Assembly: GCA_902619615.1 (NCBI GenBank)
Contig: CACNFD010000001.1
Location: 1 to 64,000 of the forward strand
Direction of reading: 5' to 3'
Length of the DNA stretch: 64,000 bases
Source of the DNA: an uncultured SAR116 cluster alpha proteobacterium
GTDB lineage: Bacteria > Pseudomonadota > Alphaproteobacteria > Puniceispirillales > Marisalimonadaceae
The position numbers were made by a program, and so were the translations under genes. Below are positions 7,736-17,187 of this stretch, in pieces. Each line of letters starts with the position of its first letter. The stretch's first letter is position 1. The notes beneath the pieces were generated by a model. The model worked only from the letters and a program-made list of their open reading frames with translations. It did no database searches and was not told the origin of the DNA.

Positions 7736-8623
7736 ATGAAATTAGATACTTGGAAAAATCCCGAAGCGATTGTTAGCTGTGAATGGTTAAGCCAAAATCT
7801 TAATAACGATAATATAAGAATATATGATTGTACAACCTATCTACATTATAGAGATAATGACCCAACCTTACCCTACATTGTAGAAAGTGGTAGAGAAAGT
7901 TATAAACTTTGTAATATTACGAATTCTAGTTTCTTAGATCTTCATTTAGATTTATCAGATAAAGCCAGTCCGTTCAGATTTACTTTGCCTAAACTTGAAA
8001 TTCTTGCTGATAGTTTTAAAAAACAGGGAATTGGAAGTGATTATCATGTAATTCTCTACTCAAGGAATGGAGCACAATGGTCTTCACGTATTTGGTGGAT
8101 GTTAAGAGCTGTTGGATTTGATAGAGCAAGCATATTAAATGGTGGATTTAATCAGTGGCAAAAAATGAACTTACCTACTTCAAAAGGTAATTTGACTTTC
8201 TCAAAATCTGATTTTGTTTTTTCACCAAGAAATAATATTTTTGTTAATAAAGATGCAGTTCTTCAAGCTATGAATAATCCAAAGTTTATAATATTAAATT
8301 CTTTAACTGCCGATATCCATAATGGTGAAAACCCGAGGTATGGAAGACCTGGTAGAATCCCTACAAGTCTAAATATACCATTTCATGAATTACTTGATAG
8401 TGAAACAGGGAAATTTAAAAAATTTGATGAATTATTAAAAATTTTTCAAATAAATGGCATAACTAAAGATAGCTGTGTTTTAAATTACTGTGGTGGTGGT
8501 ATTGCCGCATCTTTGGAGGCATTTGTACTATATCAATTAGGTTTTGAAAATATTACAATTTATGATAATTCCCTCCACGAATGGGCAGCTATTGATCAAA
8601 CCTTACCAATGGAGAATAATTAA
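7736..8623 (+). CDS. Two-domain rhodanese/mercaptopyruvate sulfurtransferase
   Basis: A 295-residue protein with two tandem rhodanese domains. The N-terminal one is inactive-like and contains YSRNGAQWSSRIWWMLRA and LNGGFNQW. The C-terminal one carries the catalytic loop NYCGGGIAAS, with the persulfide Cys at about residue 248. The CGGGIA loop differs from the CGSGVT of classical 3-mercaptopyruvate sulfurtransferase, so the sulfur donor is uncertain. Its TAA stop (8621-8623) is directly followed in the same frame by the rsmJ reading frame. Confidence 0.88.
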   Translation: MKLDTWKNPEAIVSCEWLSQNLNNDNIRIYDCTTYLHYRDNDPTLPYIVESGRESYKLCNITNSSFLDLHLDLSDKASPFRFTLPKLEILADSFKKQGIGSDYHVILYSRNGAQWSSRIWWMLRAVGFDRASILNGGFNQWQKMNLPTSKGNLTFSKSDFVFSPRNNIFVNKDAVLQAMNNPKFIILNSLTADIHNGENPRYGRPGRIPTSLNIPFHELLDSETGKFKKFDELLKIFQINGITKDSCVLNYCGGGIAASLEAFVLYQLGFENITIYDNSLHEWAAIDQTLPMENN

Positions 8624-9208
8624 ATTTTAAAATGTTCTTTTGTTGAAGGTCCAATCTTACATAGATTAAAATACGGCAAAGGTAGAGGCCAAAACCTTGC
8701 TAAAGCTGTTGGTATGAAATCTAATAAAAATAGAAACATAGTTGATGCTACAGCTGGACTAGGATACGACGCATTTATTCTTGCCTCTCTTGGAGCCAAA
8801 GTCACGTTAGTTGAAAGATCCTACAAAATGTATGAAATACTGCAAAATGGTATCAATGAAGGAGTATCATTTGGCGGTGAAATTGAGAAAATAATAAATA
8901 GAATGGATTTATTATTTGGAGACTCTAAAGATATTTTACCAAAGCTATCACCTGAAGTTATTATTATCGATACAATGTATAAAGACAGAAAGAAAACAGC
9001 TCTTGTTAAAAATAATATGAGGTTAGTTAGAGATATAGTAGGACCTGATTCTGATTATATTGAGCTTTTGGAAGTTGCTTTAAGTTGTGCCAAGAACAGG
9101 GTAGTTCTCAAACAACCTAGATATGCTGATCCAATTAGAGAGATTAGAAAATGCTCTCACCAGATTTTAGGAAAAACTATACGCTATGATATATTTATGA
9201 CCAATTAG
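8624..9208 (+). CDS. rsmJ: 16S rRNA (guanine1516-N2)-methyltransferase RsmJ, non-canonical start
   Basis: RsmJ uses SAM to methylate G1516 of 16S rRNA. The SAM motif DATAGLGYDAFILASLGAKV is followed by VERS and a later IIDTMYKDRKK, as in the family. The conserved N-terminal block (EGPILHRLKYGKGRGQ, then LAKAVG) lies upstream of the first in-frame ATG at 8714, so translation must start earlier. The frame opens just after the TAA of the sulfurtransferase and offers no ATG, GTG or TTG before the block. ATT at 8624, 9 bases after GGAG at 8611-8614, is the best candidate. A one-base error after the off-frame ATG at 8632 is the alternative. Confidence 0.82.
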   Translation: MLKCSFVEGPILHRLKYGKGRGQNLAKAVGMKSNKNRNIVDATAGLGYDAFILASLGAKVTLVERSYKMYEILQNGINEGVSFGGEIEKIINRMDLLFGDSKDILPKLSPEVIIIDTMYKDRKKTALVKNNMRLVRDIVGPDSDYIELLEVALSCAKNRVVLKQPRYADPIREIRKCSHQILGKTIRYDIFMTN

Positions 9209-9326
9209 CTTTTTACATAAAAGAAATAATTAGTGGTTTTGAAAGTATAATCTAAATATTTTAAAAAATGTTAAATTTTCTTATTAGTTAGACGTAATAA
9301 TTAAGTAAATAATTTTTGGAATTTTG

Positions 9327-9845
9327 ATGATGAAACTATTTTTTTTAATATTATTGTTCATTTTTTTATCTGGCTGTTTTCATGAAACATCATTTATAAG
9401 TAGATATGGTCAAAGTATTGTATTAAATCCAAAGGAAGCACAAAAAAATATCGAAACAATTTCTGACCAAGAATTAACAAATCCTAACAAGCCTAATATA
9501 TCTCTTTCAAAAAAAGATATAAATTATTTTAATAAATTTCAAAATATTGATTTCTCTTCTAGTAAATTTCTAAAAGGTAATCCTAATTGTATAAGTATAA
9601 TCAGAGTAAAAGTTCTTGGTAGCTTAAGCTATGATGAATTAATGTACGAACTTAGAAAAAGAGCTGCTACTATGGGTGGCAATGCAATTGGAATAAATGA
9701 TTTAAAAGAAAATAAAGAAATTATTTACGCTGATCAAGAAATGAAAGGAGAAAATATTTTAGACGTACGTTACGCATTCATGAAAAAAACTAATCTACTA
9801 TCAAGTGTAACTGCTGATATTTTTAGATGTAAATCAGATACATAA
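9327..9845 (+). CDS. Lipoprotein with a Gly-Asn-Ala motif domain
   Basis: The N-terminus is a lipoprotein signal with lipobox LSGC (Cys at about residue 17), so it is probably anchored in a membrane facing the periplasm. The mature part contains YDELMYELRKRAATMGGNAIGIND, a pattern seen in small periplasmic proteins of the DUF4156/RcsF-like type (a helix, then GGNAIxI). An ATG at 9327 with ttgga upstream is chosen over the adjacent TTG. Total length is about 172 residues. Function unknown. Confidence 0.7.
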   Translation: MMKLFFLILLFIFLSGCFHETSFISRYGQSIVLNPKEAQKNIETISDQELTNPNKPNISLSKKDINYFNKFQNIDFSSSKFLKGNPNCISIIRVKVLGSLSYDELMYELRKRAATMGGNAIGINDLKENKEIIYADQEMKGENILDVRYAFMKKTNLLSSVTADIFRCKSDT

Positions 9846-9886
9846 TCAAAAGTTTTTTTTCTTTCAAAAAATACTATAGTCATAAT

Positions 9887-10090
9887 ATGAAATATTTTAT
9901 TTTATTATTATGTTTTTTGATCCCATTTGGGTTAGCGTATTTAATAAAAGCAGTACAGTTAAGTATTTTTTCAACTATTATAATAATAATTTTATTTACA
10001 ATTCTAATACTCAGTTATCTCAATAAAAATAATAATAATGCTCAATTTTCTCTAAAAAGTTTCTTTTTCAAAAAAAATAAAAAAAATTAA
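9887..10090 (+). CDS. Small two-helix membrane protein
   Basis: A 67-residue protein with two strongly hydrophobic helices (residues 3-20 and 26-45) and a polar, lysine- and asparagine-rich cytoplasmic tail. It lies 41 bases after the lipoprotein gene on the same strand and is convergent with the next gene. I do not recognise a family. Confidence 0.5.
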   Translation: MKYFILLLCFLIPFGLAYLIKAVQLSIFSTIIIIILFTILILSYLNKNNNNAQFSLKSFFFKKNKKN

Positions 10091-10092
10091 AT

Positions 10093-10500
10093 TTATGTTA
10101 ATGTATTAACTAAATTCATAGCTATTGCAGTGCAACTAACTGATGAACCAATCATAATAGCCCTATCGCCCCATTGCATTCCCACATAAATCCAACCGAT
10201 GCAACTAACTATATAAGCTATCTGTCCATAAAGAATAAAAGATGCACTTATTAAAAAAATACCTGCAACTGCTAAAAGCATAGAAATCCACTTTACGTAC
10301 CAGTCTGTAGTTCCCGTTGGAGTTGTAGGTTTAATTTCATCATACTCAGTCTGAAGTTCTTCCAACTCTTGCTTAAGTCTTTTTTTCTCGTGTGACAATT
10401 CCATTGCCAACCTTCCAGCTTTTGTCATGGAGCTTCCTGCAAGAGGAGAATTAGCGTCATTAGGTTGATCAGAGATTACAGTAATGTTTTTATCTTCCAT
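10093..10500 (-). CDS. Membrane protein with N-terminal coiled coil
   Basis: A 135-residue protein. A polar N-terminus is followed by a coiled coil (HEKKRLKQELEELQTEY, about residues 37-53), a proline/threonine linker, then two or three membrane helices (about 72-90, 92-108 and 115-132). The GC content of the coding stretch is a little higher than its neighbours, suggesting selection on the protein. No family is recognised. It may be a small membrane scaffold. Confidence 0.6.
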   Translation of the reverse strand: MEDKNITVISDQPNDANSPLAGSSMTKAGRLAMELSHEKKRLKQELEELQTEYDEIKPTTPTGTTDWYVKWISMLLAVAGIFLISASFILYGQIAYIVSCIGWIYVGMQWGDRAIMIGSSVSCTAIAMNLVNTLT

Positions 10501-10625
10501 TTAATTTACCTCAGATTAAAGTGAGTTTATCTTGTAAATTATTTTAAAAATTTGTCAAAATTTAGTTTAAAAATTTTTGAATTATCATAAAATATTAAAT
10601 TAAAATAAATCAGAGGAATAGTTTT

Positions 10626-11117
10626 ATGAAATGGGAGAGTGGGACTTTACTGCATATACATATCGCTCCTAAAGCTTCAGCTGATATGGTGGAATTAGAA
10701 GAAGCAGAATTAGTTGAAGGCAAAGGAATTGTCAATGATCGGTACTATAACCAAACAGGTACATATTCACCAAAACCGGACATTAGGGATATAACACTAA
10801 TAGAAAATGAAGTTCTAGATGCATTGGCAGTGAATCAACCGCCGCTTCAAGAAAAGCCTATAATTTTGAAACCTATCGAACATAGAAGAAATTTAACAAC
10901 TTCTGGTGTTCCACTTAATTATCTAGTTGGCAAAAAATTCAAAGTTGGTGACGTTATTTTACTTGGTGGAAGGCTTAACTTTCCATGTAAATATCTTGCT
11001 GATCTTCTTAAAAAACCACTTGTTCTGCCATTATATAATAGATCTGGTCTCAATTGCTCCATAGTTAAGGGAGGTATAATTAAAAAAGGTGACAATATAA
11101 TTCAAATTGAAGAATAA
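10626..11117 (+). CDS. MOSC-domain protein
   Basis: A 163-residue single MOSC domain, the module found in molybdenum-cofactor sulfurases and YiiM-type proteins. It shows DITLIENEVLDAL, the HRRNLTTSGVPLN block and the cysteine motif LNFPCKYL (about residues 118-125), where the Cys usually carries the sulfur. It probably handles sulfur or a molybdenum cofactor in the cytoplasm. The exact reaction is unknown. A clear ribosome site (agaggaatag) precedes the ATG. It is convergent with chrA with 1 base between them. Confidence 0.85.
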   Translation: MKWESGTLLHIHIAPKASADMVELEEAELVEGKGIVNDRYYNQTGTYSPKPDIRDITLIENEVLDALAVNQPPLQEKPIILKPIEHRRNLTTSGVPLNYLVGKKFKVGDVILLGGRLNFPCKYLADLLKKPLVLPLYNRSGLNCSIVKGGIIKKGDNIIQIEE

Positions 11118-11118
11118 A

Positions 11119-12321
11119 TTATATAAATGTAAGCATCCAACCACAAAGCGAAATAAGAAATACAGCTGCCCATTGTGGCATTTTAGTAAAAAATAAAATT
11201 ACAAATGAAATTAAAATAAGAATTAAATCGTAATAACTTTCTAGACTAGAAATGATAATGGGATCATATAATGCTGCAATCAATAGTCCTATGACACTGA
11301 CATTAACACCTTTAAAAGCACTAATGATTAAATCAAATTTTCTTAATTCTTTCCAAATAGATATAGTGCCAATAATTAATAGAAATGATGGTAAGAAAAT
11401 AAAAAACAAACAAAATAAGCTTGTGATAAAGGTATTGATTTCACTTTTTAAAAAAATTCCTAGATAAGATGAAAATGTAAATAAAGGACCTGGTATTGCC
11501 TGTGAAGCCCCATAACCTGCCAAGAACAAATCATTTTCAATCATTCCCCTAGCAACAAATTCTTCTTTTAATAAGGGTAATACAACGTGGCCTCCTCCAA
11601 AAACCATGGAACCAACTTTAAAAAAACTATTAGCTAAATTTAATAGATTTGAATTAAAGATCTCATTGATTATTGGTATAATTAATAAAAAAACAAAAAA
11701 TAAAATTAATGGAAAAAGTTTCCAAAAATTTATTTTAATAAAATGTTTGTCATTTTTTTCTTTTCTTTTTTCTTTTCTGTAAACAAATGCTCCAATTAGA
11801 CCACTCATAATCAAACACATTAATTGGTTAAACGATGATGGAAAAATTATTAAAAACGAAGCTGTAAAAAATGTAATTATATATCCAATGTTGTCTTTTA
11901 ATAGATTTTTACTCATCCCTAATATTGCCTGAAATACAATTATGACAACAATTGCTTTCAAGCCTTTCAGAACACCTTGAGGAATTGAACTATCATAATT
12001 TAAAATAGCGTAGCCAAATAACATAAGAATTATAACTGAAGGCATCGTAAAACCTAACCACGCTAAAATAGCTCCTTTTATACCTTTAAAATAATAGCCA
12101 ATAGATATACCAACCTGACTAGAAGACGGGCCTGGCAAAAAGTTACAAAGAGAAACAAAATCAGCATAAAGTTTTTCATCTAACCATTGTTTTTGTTTAA
12201 CAAAGAAGTTTCGAAAATAGCCAATATGGGCTATAGGTCCTCCAAATGAGGTTAAACCTAATAATAGAAAGGAGAGAAAAATATCTAAATTTTCAATTTT
12301 TGTTTTATTATTTTTTTTCAC
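11119..12321 (-). CDS. chrA: ChrA-family chromate transporter
   Basis: A 400-residue inner-membrane protein made of two homologous halves, the normal architecture of bidomain CHR transporters. The first half carries FGGPIAHIGYF and LCNFLPGPSSSQVG. The second repeats the pattern with VFGGGHVVLPLL and GASQAIPGPLFTFSSYLG. ChrA exports chromate by proton antiport in characterised bacteria. In the ocean its actual anion may differ. It sits alone on the minus strand, divergent from cytochrome c'. Confidence 0.93.
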   Translation of the reverse strand: MKKNNKTKIENLDIFLSFLLLGLTSFGGPIAHIGYFRNFFVKQKQWLDEKLYADFVSLCNFLPGPSSSQVGISIGYYFKGIKGAILAWLGFTMPSVIILMLFGYAILNYDSSIPQGVLKGLKAIVVIIVFQAILGMSKNLLKDNIGYIITFFTASFLIIFPSSFNQLMCLIMSGLIGAFVYRKEKRKEKNDKHFIKINFWKLFPLILFFVFLLIIPIINEIFNSNLLNLANSFFKVGSMVFGGGHVVLPLLKEEFVARGMIENDLFLAGYGASQAIPGPLFTFSSYLGIFLKSEINTFITSLFCLFFIFLPSFLLIIGTISIWKELRKFDLIISAFKGVNVSVIGLLIAALYDPIIISSLESYYDLILILISFVILFFTKMPQWAAVFLISLCGWMLTFI

Positions 12322-12395
12322 TATTAAGAAGTCTAATTTTATTTTAACCTATGTTTGTATACTACTAAATAACTACGCTTAATAGAGGATTAAAT

Positions 12396-12845
12396 ATGAA
12401 AATTAAAAATATGATAGTTTATATAAGCTTCTTATTAATCTCCAACATTGTTTCTATAACTCCTTTGGTTGCTCATGAAGGCGCAAAGGGAATAGTTAAA
12501 GAAAGAATAGATAAATTTAAGATGAGCAAAAAAATGATGCAAACTATTCATAAATCCATTCAAAATGAAGACTTTGGAACAATAGAAAAATCCGCAACTA
12601 CTCTCTATAATTGGAGTAAAGAAATGATAAAGTTTTTCCCAGAAGGAAGTGACGGAGCCCCTTCTGAAGCCTCTACAGATATTTGGTTAGATCTAGAGGG
12701 TTTTAAAAAAGCTGTTAATAATTTTGAGTTAGCCTCTTTAAAATTAATTAATAATTCTAAAGAAAAAGATTTTGATAAGACTGTGGATGCTTTTCGAAGC
12801 CTTGCTGGAACATGTAAAGGATGTCACAAAAAGTTTAGAAATTAA
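12396..12845 (+). CDS. Cytochrome c' family protein
   Basis: A 149-residue protein with a signal peptide (about 1-26, ending in PLVAHEG) and a four-helix bundle. The haem site CKGCH is at the extreme C-terminus (Cys140, Cys143, His144), which is diagnostic of class II cytochromes c'. These periplasmic proteins have five-coordinate haem that binds NO, and they are linked to NO tolerance or electron transfer. A ribosome site (agaggattaaat) precedes the ATG. A zinc alcohol dehydrogenase gene follows after 23 bases. Confidence 0.9.
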   Translation: MKIKNMIVYISFLLISNIVSITPLVAHEGAKGIVKERIDKFKMSKKMMQTIHKSIQNEDFGTIEKSATTLYNWSKEMIKFFPEGSDGAPSEASTDIWLDLEGFKKAVNNFELASLKLINNSKEKDFDKTVDAFRSLAGTCKGCHKKFRN

Positions 12846-12868
12846 ATTTTATTTAAAGGGATAGCATT

Positions 12869-13918
12869 ATGAAAGGCATTGTTTTTTTAGGTGATAAAAA
12901 ACTAGAAATTCAGAATTTTGAAGACCCTTCACCAGGACCAAATGATGTAATTATTGAGATCAAAGCTTCAGGGATGTGTGGAAGTGATCTCAAATTCTAC
13001 AGAGCAAATAGTGGTCCATCATCTCTAGGACTAGGTGGAGACGACAAACCAGTTATTGCTGGACACGAACCATGTGGAACAATCATTGAAATAGGCACCA
13101 ACGTGTCCAAAAATAATTTTCAAATAGGTAAACGTGTAATGCAACATCATTATGAAGGCTGTGGCACTTGCTCACACTGTTCCACAGGATGGCAGCAACT
13201 TTGTGTTGAAGGAGTAAAAGCCGTATTTGGAGTTACTGGTCACGGAGCCCATGCTAAATATATGAAATGCCCTTCTAGTACATTAGTTCCTTTAAGGGAT
13301 GATATATCATTTGTTTCTGGTGCAGCAATATCATGTGGAACTGGAACAGCATGGGGAGCTTTAGAAAGATTAGATTTAAGAGCAAGTCAAACTATCGCAA
13401 TTTTTGGAATGGGACCCGTTGGATTATCAGCTGTAATGTTAGCTAATAAAATGGGATCTAAAGTGATCGCAATAGATATAAATAAAAAAAGATTAGAGAG
13501 ATCTACTGAATTTGGAGCTGATATAATTTTAAATCCAGAAAAAAGTAAAGACTTATTAATTGATATAAAAGATCTAACAAAAGGTCTTGGAGTCGATGCC
13601 TCTCTAGATGCATCATCTTCACCAGCAGCACGATCAATAGCAGTAAAATGTGTAAAGACGTGGGGTAAAGCATGCTTTGTAGGAGAAGGTGGAGATGTCA
13701 CTTTAGATGTAAGTAATGATCTTTTAAGAAGACAAGTTACAGTAATTGGGAGTTGGACATTTTCAAAACACGGACAAGCTGAATGTGCTGACTTTGTCGC
13801 AAATAAAAAACTAGATGTAGACAAATTATTTACCCACAGATGGTCTCTAGATCAAGCTGAAGAAGCCTACAAATTATTTGACAAACAATCAGATGGCAAA
13901 GGTGTTATCATACCTTAA
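12869..13918 (+). CDS. Zinc-dependent alcohol/polyol dehydrogenase
   Basis: A 349-residue medium-chain dehydrogenase. The catalytic zinc site is GMCGSD (Cys37) with GHEPCGTI (His/Glu near 67-68). The structural zinc site is complete: four cysteines spaced C-x2-C-x2-C-x7-C at about 97-111. The Rossmann loop is GMGPVGLSAVMLANKMG. It resembles threonine/sorbitol dehydrogenases and probably oxidises a secondary alcohol with NAD. The substrate cannot be deduced. It may be co-transcribed with cytochrome c'. Confidence 0.9.
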   Translation: MKGIVFLGDKKLEIQNFEDPSPGPNDVIIEIKASGMCGSDLKFYRANSGPSSLGLGGDDKPVIAGHEPCGTIIEIGTNVSKNNFQIGKRVMQHHYEGCGTCSHCSTGWQQLCVEGVKAVFGVTGHGAHAKYMKCPSSTLVPLRDDISFVSGAAISCGTGTAWGALERLDLRASQTIAIFGMGPVGLSAVMLANKMGSKVIAIDINKKRLERSTEFGADIILNPEKSKDLLIDIKDLTKGLGVDASLDASSSPAARSIAVKCVKTWGKACFVGEGGDVTLDVSNDLLRRQVTVIGSWTFSKHGQAECADFVANKKLDVDKLFTHRWSLDQAEEAYKLFDKQSDGKGVIIP

Positions 13919-13928
13919 ATCCTTCAGA

Positions 13929-15338
13929 TTATTTTTCTTTATAATATAATTTCCAAGGTCCAAAGTGTAAACTTAGACTAATAAATAAGCCATAAATTAT
14001 TAAACCAGAAGACATTGTGAAAAACAGTAAATAGGGACTAGCTACGTTATTGTAGAAAAGGATTAAAGTTAAGATTACTACAAAAAACAATCTTAAAAAT
14101 GTTCCAACCACAGGCCAAAATAAAGTATTAAATGCCTGGCAAACAAAATATAGACCAAGACCAAGAGCGAAAAAGGCATAAAAAGGAGCAACTACCGTCA
14201 AATAAACTTCAGCTGCATCTATAGCTTGCGGATTATGTGTAAAAAAATTAGACCAGAGTTTAGGATAAAGTGAAAAAATCAATCCTGTAATACCAACAAT
14301 TAAAACAGAAAAGGCTGTGCCCTTCCAAGTCATTTGTACAGCTCTTTTTAATTTATTTGCACCAACATTTGCACCTACTATAGCAATTAGAGCACCTCCA
14401 ACACCAAAAATTATAGGTATCAAAAGCAATTCCAACCTTATTGCAATACCAAATCCAGCCGTCCAATGTGAGCCAAAGATTCCAATCACTGCTGTACAGA
14501 ATAATGCTAGCGAAATTGTCATTAAAGACTGACAACTTGCTAATGAACCTGATTTAACTAACCTAAAAAATCCATCTAATTGTAAGATTTTTGAAAATGT
14601 AAATGTATAAGAATGACTTCCAAAGAAATAAAAACTTACTATAAATACTATTCCAAAAAAATATCCAGACAATAATGAGATGGCAGACCATTCTAAAGAA
14701 TTAAATAAATAATTCTCTTTTAAAAAAATTACATTATTTTTTAAAATAAAACTTCCATCAAGATAATCAAAATTAAAACTTGCTAGTAAAACGTGAAAAG
14801 ACAAAACAATCAGCCAACTAAAAGCTGGCAAAATTGTATTGCCTGAGCCTCTTGTTACAGCAATAATAATATTAAACAACCAAATTAAAAAAATTCCACC
14901 TAGTAAAATGTTACCATAACTTAAAGCTGCGCTACTTACCTGTTGGTCTATTTTCATAAAATTGAAAAATCTCTCTGAAAGAGAAAAATAAAGTAACATT
15001 ATAAGTAATGATCCCAACAACGAAATTAATATTGCTGATCTAAAGATACATTCCGCTAGGTGTAAGTTTTTACTTCCAAAAGCTCTTGCAGTAGCACCGC
15101 TTATAGCCCCACCAAAAGCTCCATTAGATAACATGCTTGTTAACATGAAAATTGGAAAAATATAGGCCACACCAGCCAATTCAGAAATGCCTATTTTTCC
15201 TATATACCAAAGATCAAATATTACAGTACTTGCAGACAAAAAAGTCGCGCATATATTAGGTATTGCTAATTTAAAAAAAATCTTATTGAATGGTAATTCA
15301 ACTAATTCATCAGAAATTTTTTTTTTATTCAAAACCAA
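13929..15338 (-). CDS. MATE-family multidrug/toxin exporter
   Basis: A 469-residue, about 12-helix membrane protein of the MATE family, which exports organic cations by sodium or proton antiport. The N-terminal IPNICATFLSASTVIFDLWYIG and GISELAGVAYIFP are typical, as is the second-half GIFGSHWTAGFGIAIRLE followed by a glycine-rich VGGALIAIVGANVGAN. It lies 10 bases downstream of the D-aminoacylase gene on the same strand, so it probably shares that operon. Confidence 0.9.
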   Translation of the reverse strand: MVLNKKKISDELVELPFNKIFFKLAIPNICATFLSASTVIFDLWYIGKIGISELAGVAYIFPIFMLTSMLSNGAFGGAISGATARAFGSKNLHLAECIFRSAILISLLGSLLIMLLYFSLSERFFNFMKIDQQVSSAALSYGNILLGGIFLIWLFNIIIAVTRGSGNTILPAFSWLIVLSFHVLLASFNFDYLDGSFILKNNVIFLKENYLFNSLEWSAISLLSGYFFGIVFIVSFYFFGSHSYTFTFSKILQLDGFFRLVKSGSLASCQSLMTISLALFCTAVIGIFGSHWTAGFGIAIRLELLLIPIIFGVGGALIAIVGANVGANKLKRAVQMTWKGTAFSVLIVGITGLIFSLYPKLWSNFFTHNPQAIDAAEVYLTVVAPFYAFFALGLGLYFVCQAFNTLFWPVVGTFLRLFFVVILTLILFYNNVASPYLLFFTMSSGLIIYGLFISLSLHFGPWKLYYKEK

Positions 15339-15348
15339 TCTTTCAAGA

Positions 15349-17106
15349 TTAATTTACAAATTCCAATGTCTTTTCTTCATCCTTTACCGATTTGACTACA
15401 GTACCAGGTCGTTCTTTTGTAAATTCCCCATTTTTGTAAGTAACTTTACCTGACACAATGGTAGTTACATAACCTTTTGTGTGTTGCATTAATCTTTTTC
15501 CACCAGCCGGTAAATCTTGCGTCATGAATGGATCAGAGGAACCTACATTTTCCCAGTCAATTATGTTTATATCAGCTTTTAAACCAACTTTTAAGATACC
15601 TCTATCATTCAAACCTGCTGCGCTTGCTGTGTCTGAAGTTAACCTTCTAACAGTTTCTTCCATTGAAAATGCTTTTTTCTTGACTGACCAATATGATATA
15701 AGCCATGTTGGATAACCTGCATCTAAAATGAATCCAACATGAGCTCCACCGTCACCTAAACCCATTATTGCATTTCTGTCATCAAGCATTTTTTTACAAA
15801 CACCAAATGTATGATCTGCATAATTTACTAATGGAGCATAAATAAAGTTATTACCATCATTTTCTATTAGAATTTCGTAAGCTAATTCAGCTGCCGTCAT
15901 ACCTTTTTCTTTGGCCATTGCGTCGATAGACTCTTCTGGCTTAGGATTATAATTAGGTGGTGAGCCAAATCTATACATTTTAGTATATCCAATTCTATTT
16001 ATTAGTGGGAAAGTACTTCCCTTTATTGGATCTTCAGATAAAATTTTATTTTTTATTTCATCTTTCCTCATTTCAATTACTCGTCGATCTAATGGCAAAT
16101 CTGAAATAGACTTGTAGGTATCTGTTCCAGAGAATGGATTTTGACTTCCATTTAATCCTAATAATAAACCAATAGGTCTAGGAGTCACAACCGGCCTAAT
16201 AGGCAAACCTTCTTTCTGAGCCTGTCTTGCCATTGCCATAAGATCTTCCCAGAAGAAAGGCCTGTCATGTCTTTGTGTACAACTAAACACAAGTGGTCTC
16301 CCAGATCTTCTGACAATCCTCTTTAGAACTTCAAATTCTGTTTCAGGATCAGGTTCATTCCAATCTGAAACTATTTCTATAAATCCAGATCCAGCATCTG
16401 ATAAACCCATTGCAATAGCTGTTAATTCATCTTCGTGAGCTCTTAAAGTTGGGGTATATTCTCCTTTTAAACTTTTATGACTAATTGTACGTGATGTTGA
16501 AAAACCAAATGCACCAGCCTCAACAGCCTCTTTTGCAAGCTTTCTCATTATTTGCATATCTTCTTTTGTTGCAACTTCATGCTTGATTGCTCTTTCTCCC
16601 ATAACATACACTCTTAATGCCGCATGTGGTAAAAGGGCACATATATCTATGTCTAATTTGTTATTTTCAAGAGCCTTGATATATTCCTCAAAAGTTTCCC
16701 ACTGCCAGTTTAAACCTTCATGCATTACGGGAGCAGGAATATCTTCAACACCCTCCATAAGTTCTACTAACTTAACTCTATCTTCAGGTTTGCAAGGAGC
16801 AAAGCCAACTCCACAATTACCCATTACAACTGTAGTAACACCATGAATTGACGAAGGTTTTAATTGGCTATCCCAAATTGCTTGACCGTCATAATGAGTA
16901 TGAATATCAACAAAGCCAGGGGTAACTACTAAATTATTTGCATCAATGACTTCATTAGCTTTGCCTGAAAAGTCACCTATAGCTGCTATTATACCATTTT
17001 TAATAGCAATATTGCCTGGTTTTGACTTAGCACCTGTACCATCTACTAGAGTGCCGTTTTTAATAATTAAATCAAAATCATTTATTTCTCTGTTTAAGCC
17101 ATCCAT
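15349..17106 (-). CDS. N-acyl-D-amino-acid deacylase family amidohydrolase
   Basis: A 585-residue metal-dependent amidohydrolase of the D-aminoacylase group (COG3653). The N-terminal DLIIKNGTLVDGTG is followed by the metal motif IHTHYDGQ (His69, His71) and VMGNCGVGFAPC, whose Cys is a hallmark of D-aminoacylases. The later FSCTQRHDRP and the C-terminal GLGDGGAHVGFILDAG complete the site. It would release D-amino acids from N-acyl derivatives. A strong ribosome site (agggggta on the minus strand) supports the start. Neighbours are a CoA-transferase and a dehydrogenase upstream and a MATE exporter downstream. Confidence 0.9.
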   Translation of the reverse strand: MDGLNREINDFDLIIKNGTLVDGTGAKSKPGNIAIKNGIIAAIGDFSGKANEVIDANNLVVTPGFVDIHTHYDGQAIWDSQLKPSSIHGVTTVVMGNCGVGFAPCKPEDRVKLVELMEGVEDIPAPVMHEGLNWQWETFEEYIKALENNKLDIDICALLPHAALRVYVMGERAIKHEVATKEDMQIMRKLAKEAVEAGAFGFSTSRTISHKSLKGEYTPTLRAHEDELTAIAMGLSDAGSGFIEIVSDWNEPDPETEFEVLKRIVRRSGRPLVFSCTQRHDRPFFWEDLMAMARQAQKEGLPIRPVVTPRPIGLLLGLNGSQNPFSGTDTYKSISDLPLDRRVIEMRKDEIKNKILSEDPIKGSTFPLINRIGYTKMYRFGSPPNYNPKPEESIDAMAKEKGMTAAELAYEILIENDGNNFIYAPLVNYADHTFGVCKKMLDDRNAIMGLGDGGAHVGFILDAGYPTWLISYWSVKKKAFSMEETVRRLTSDTASAAGLNDRGILKVGLKADINIIDWENVGSSDPFMTQDLPAGGKRLMQHTKGYVTTIVSGKVTYKNGEFTKERPGTVVKSVKDEEKTLEFVN

Positions 17107-17187
17107 AAATAACTACCCCCTAATATAAATACTTTGTTATTAATATTATTTGATGTCAATAAGTGATTTTAATTTTGTTATTTGTAA

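Noticed and set aside
13387..13824. A 145-residue open frame on the minus strand
   Set aside because: It is antisense to the zinc alcohol dehydrogenase, whose zinc sites and Rossmann loop are intact. The protein looks like random Ser/Pro-rich antisense sequence.
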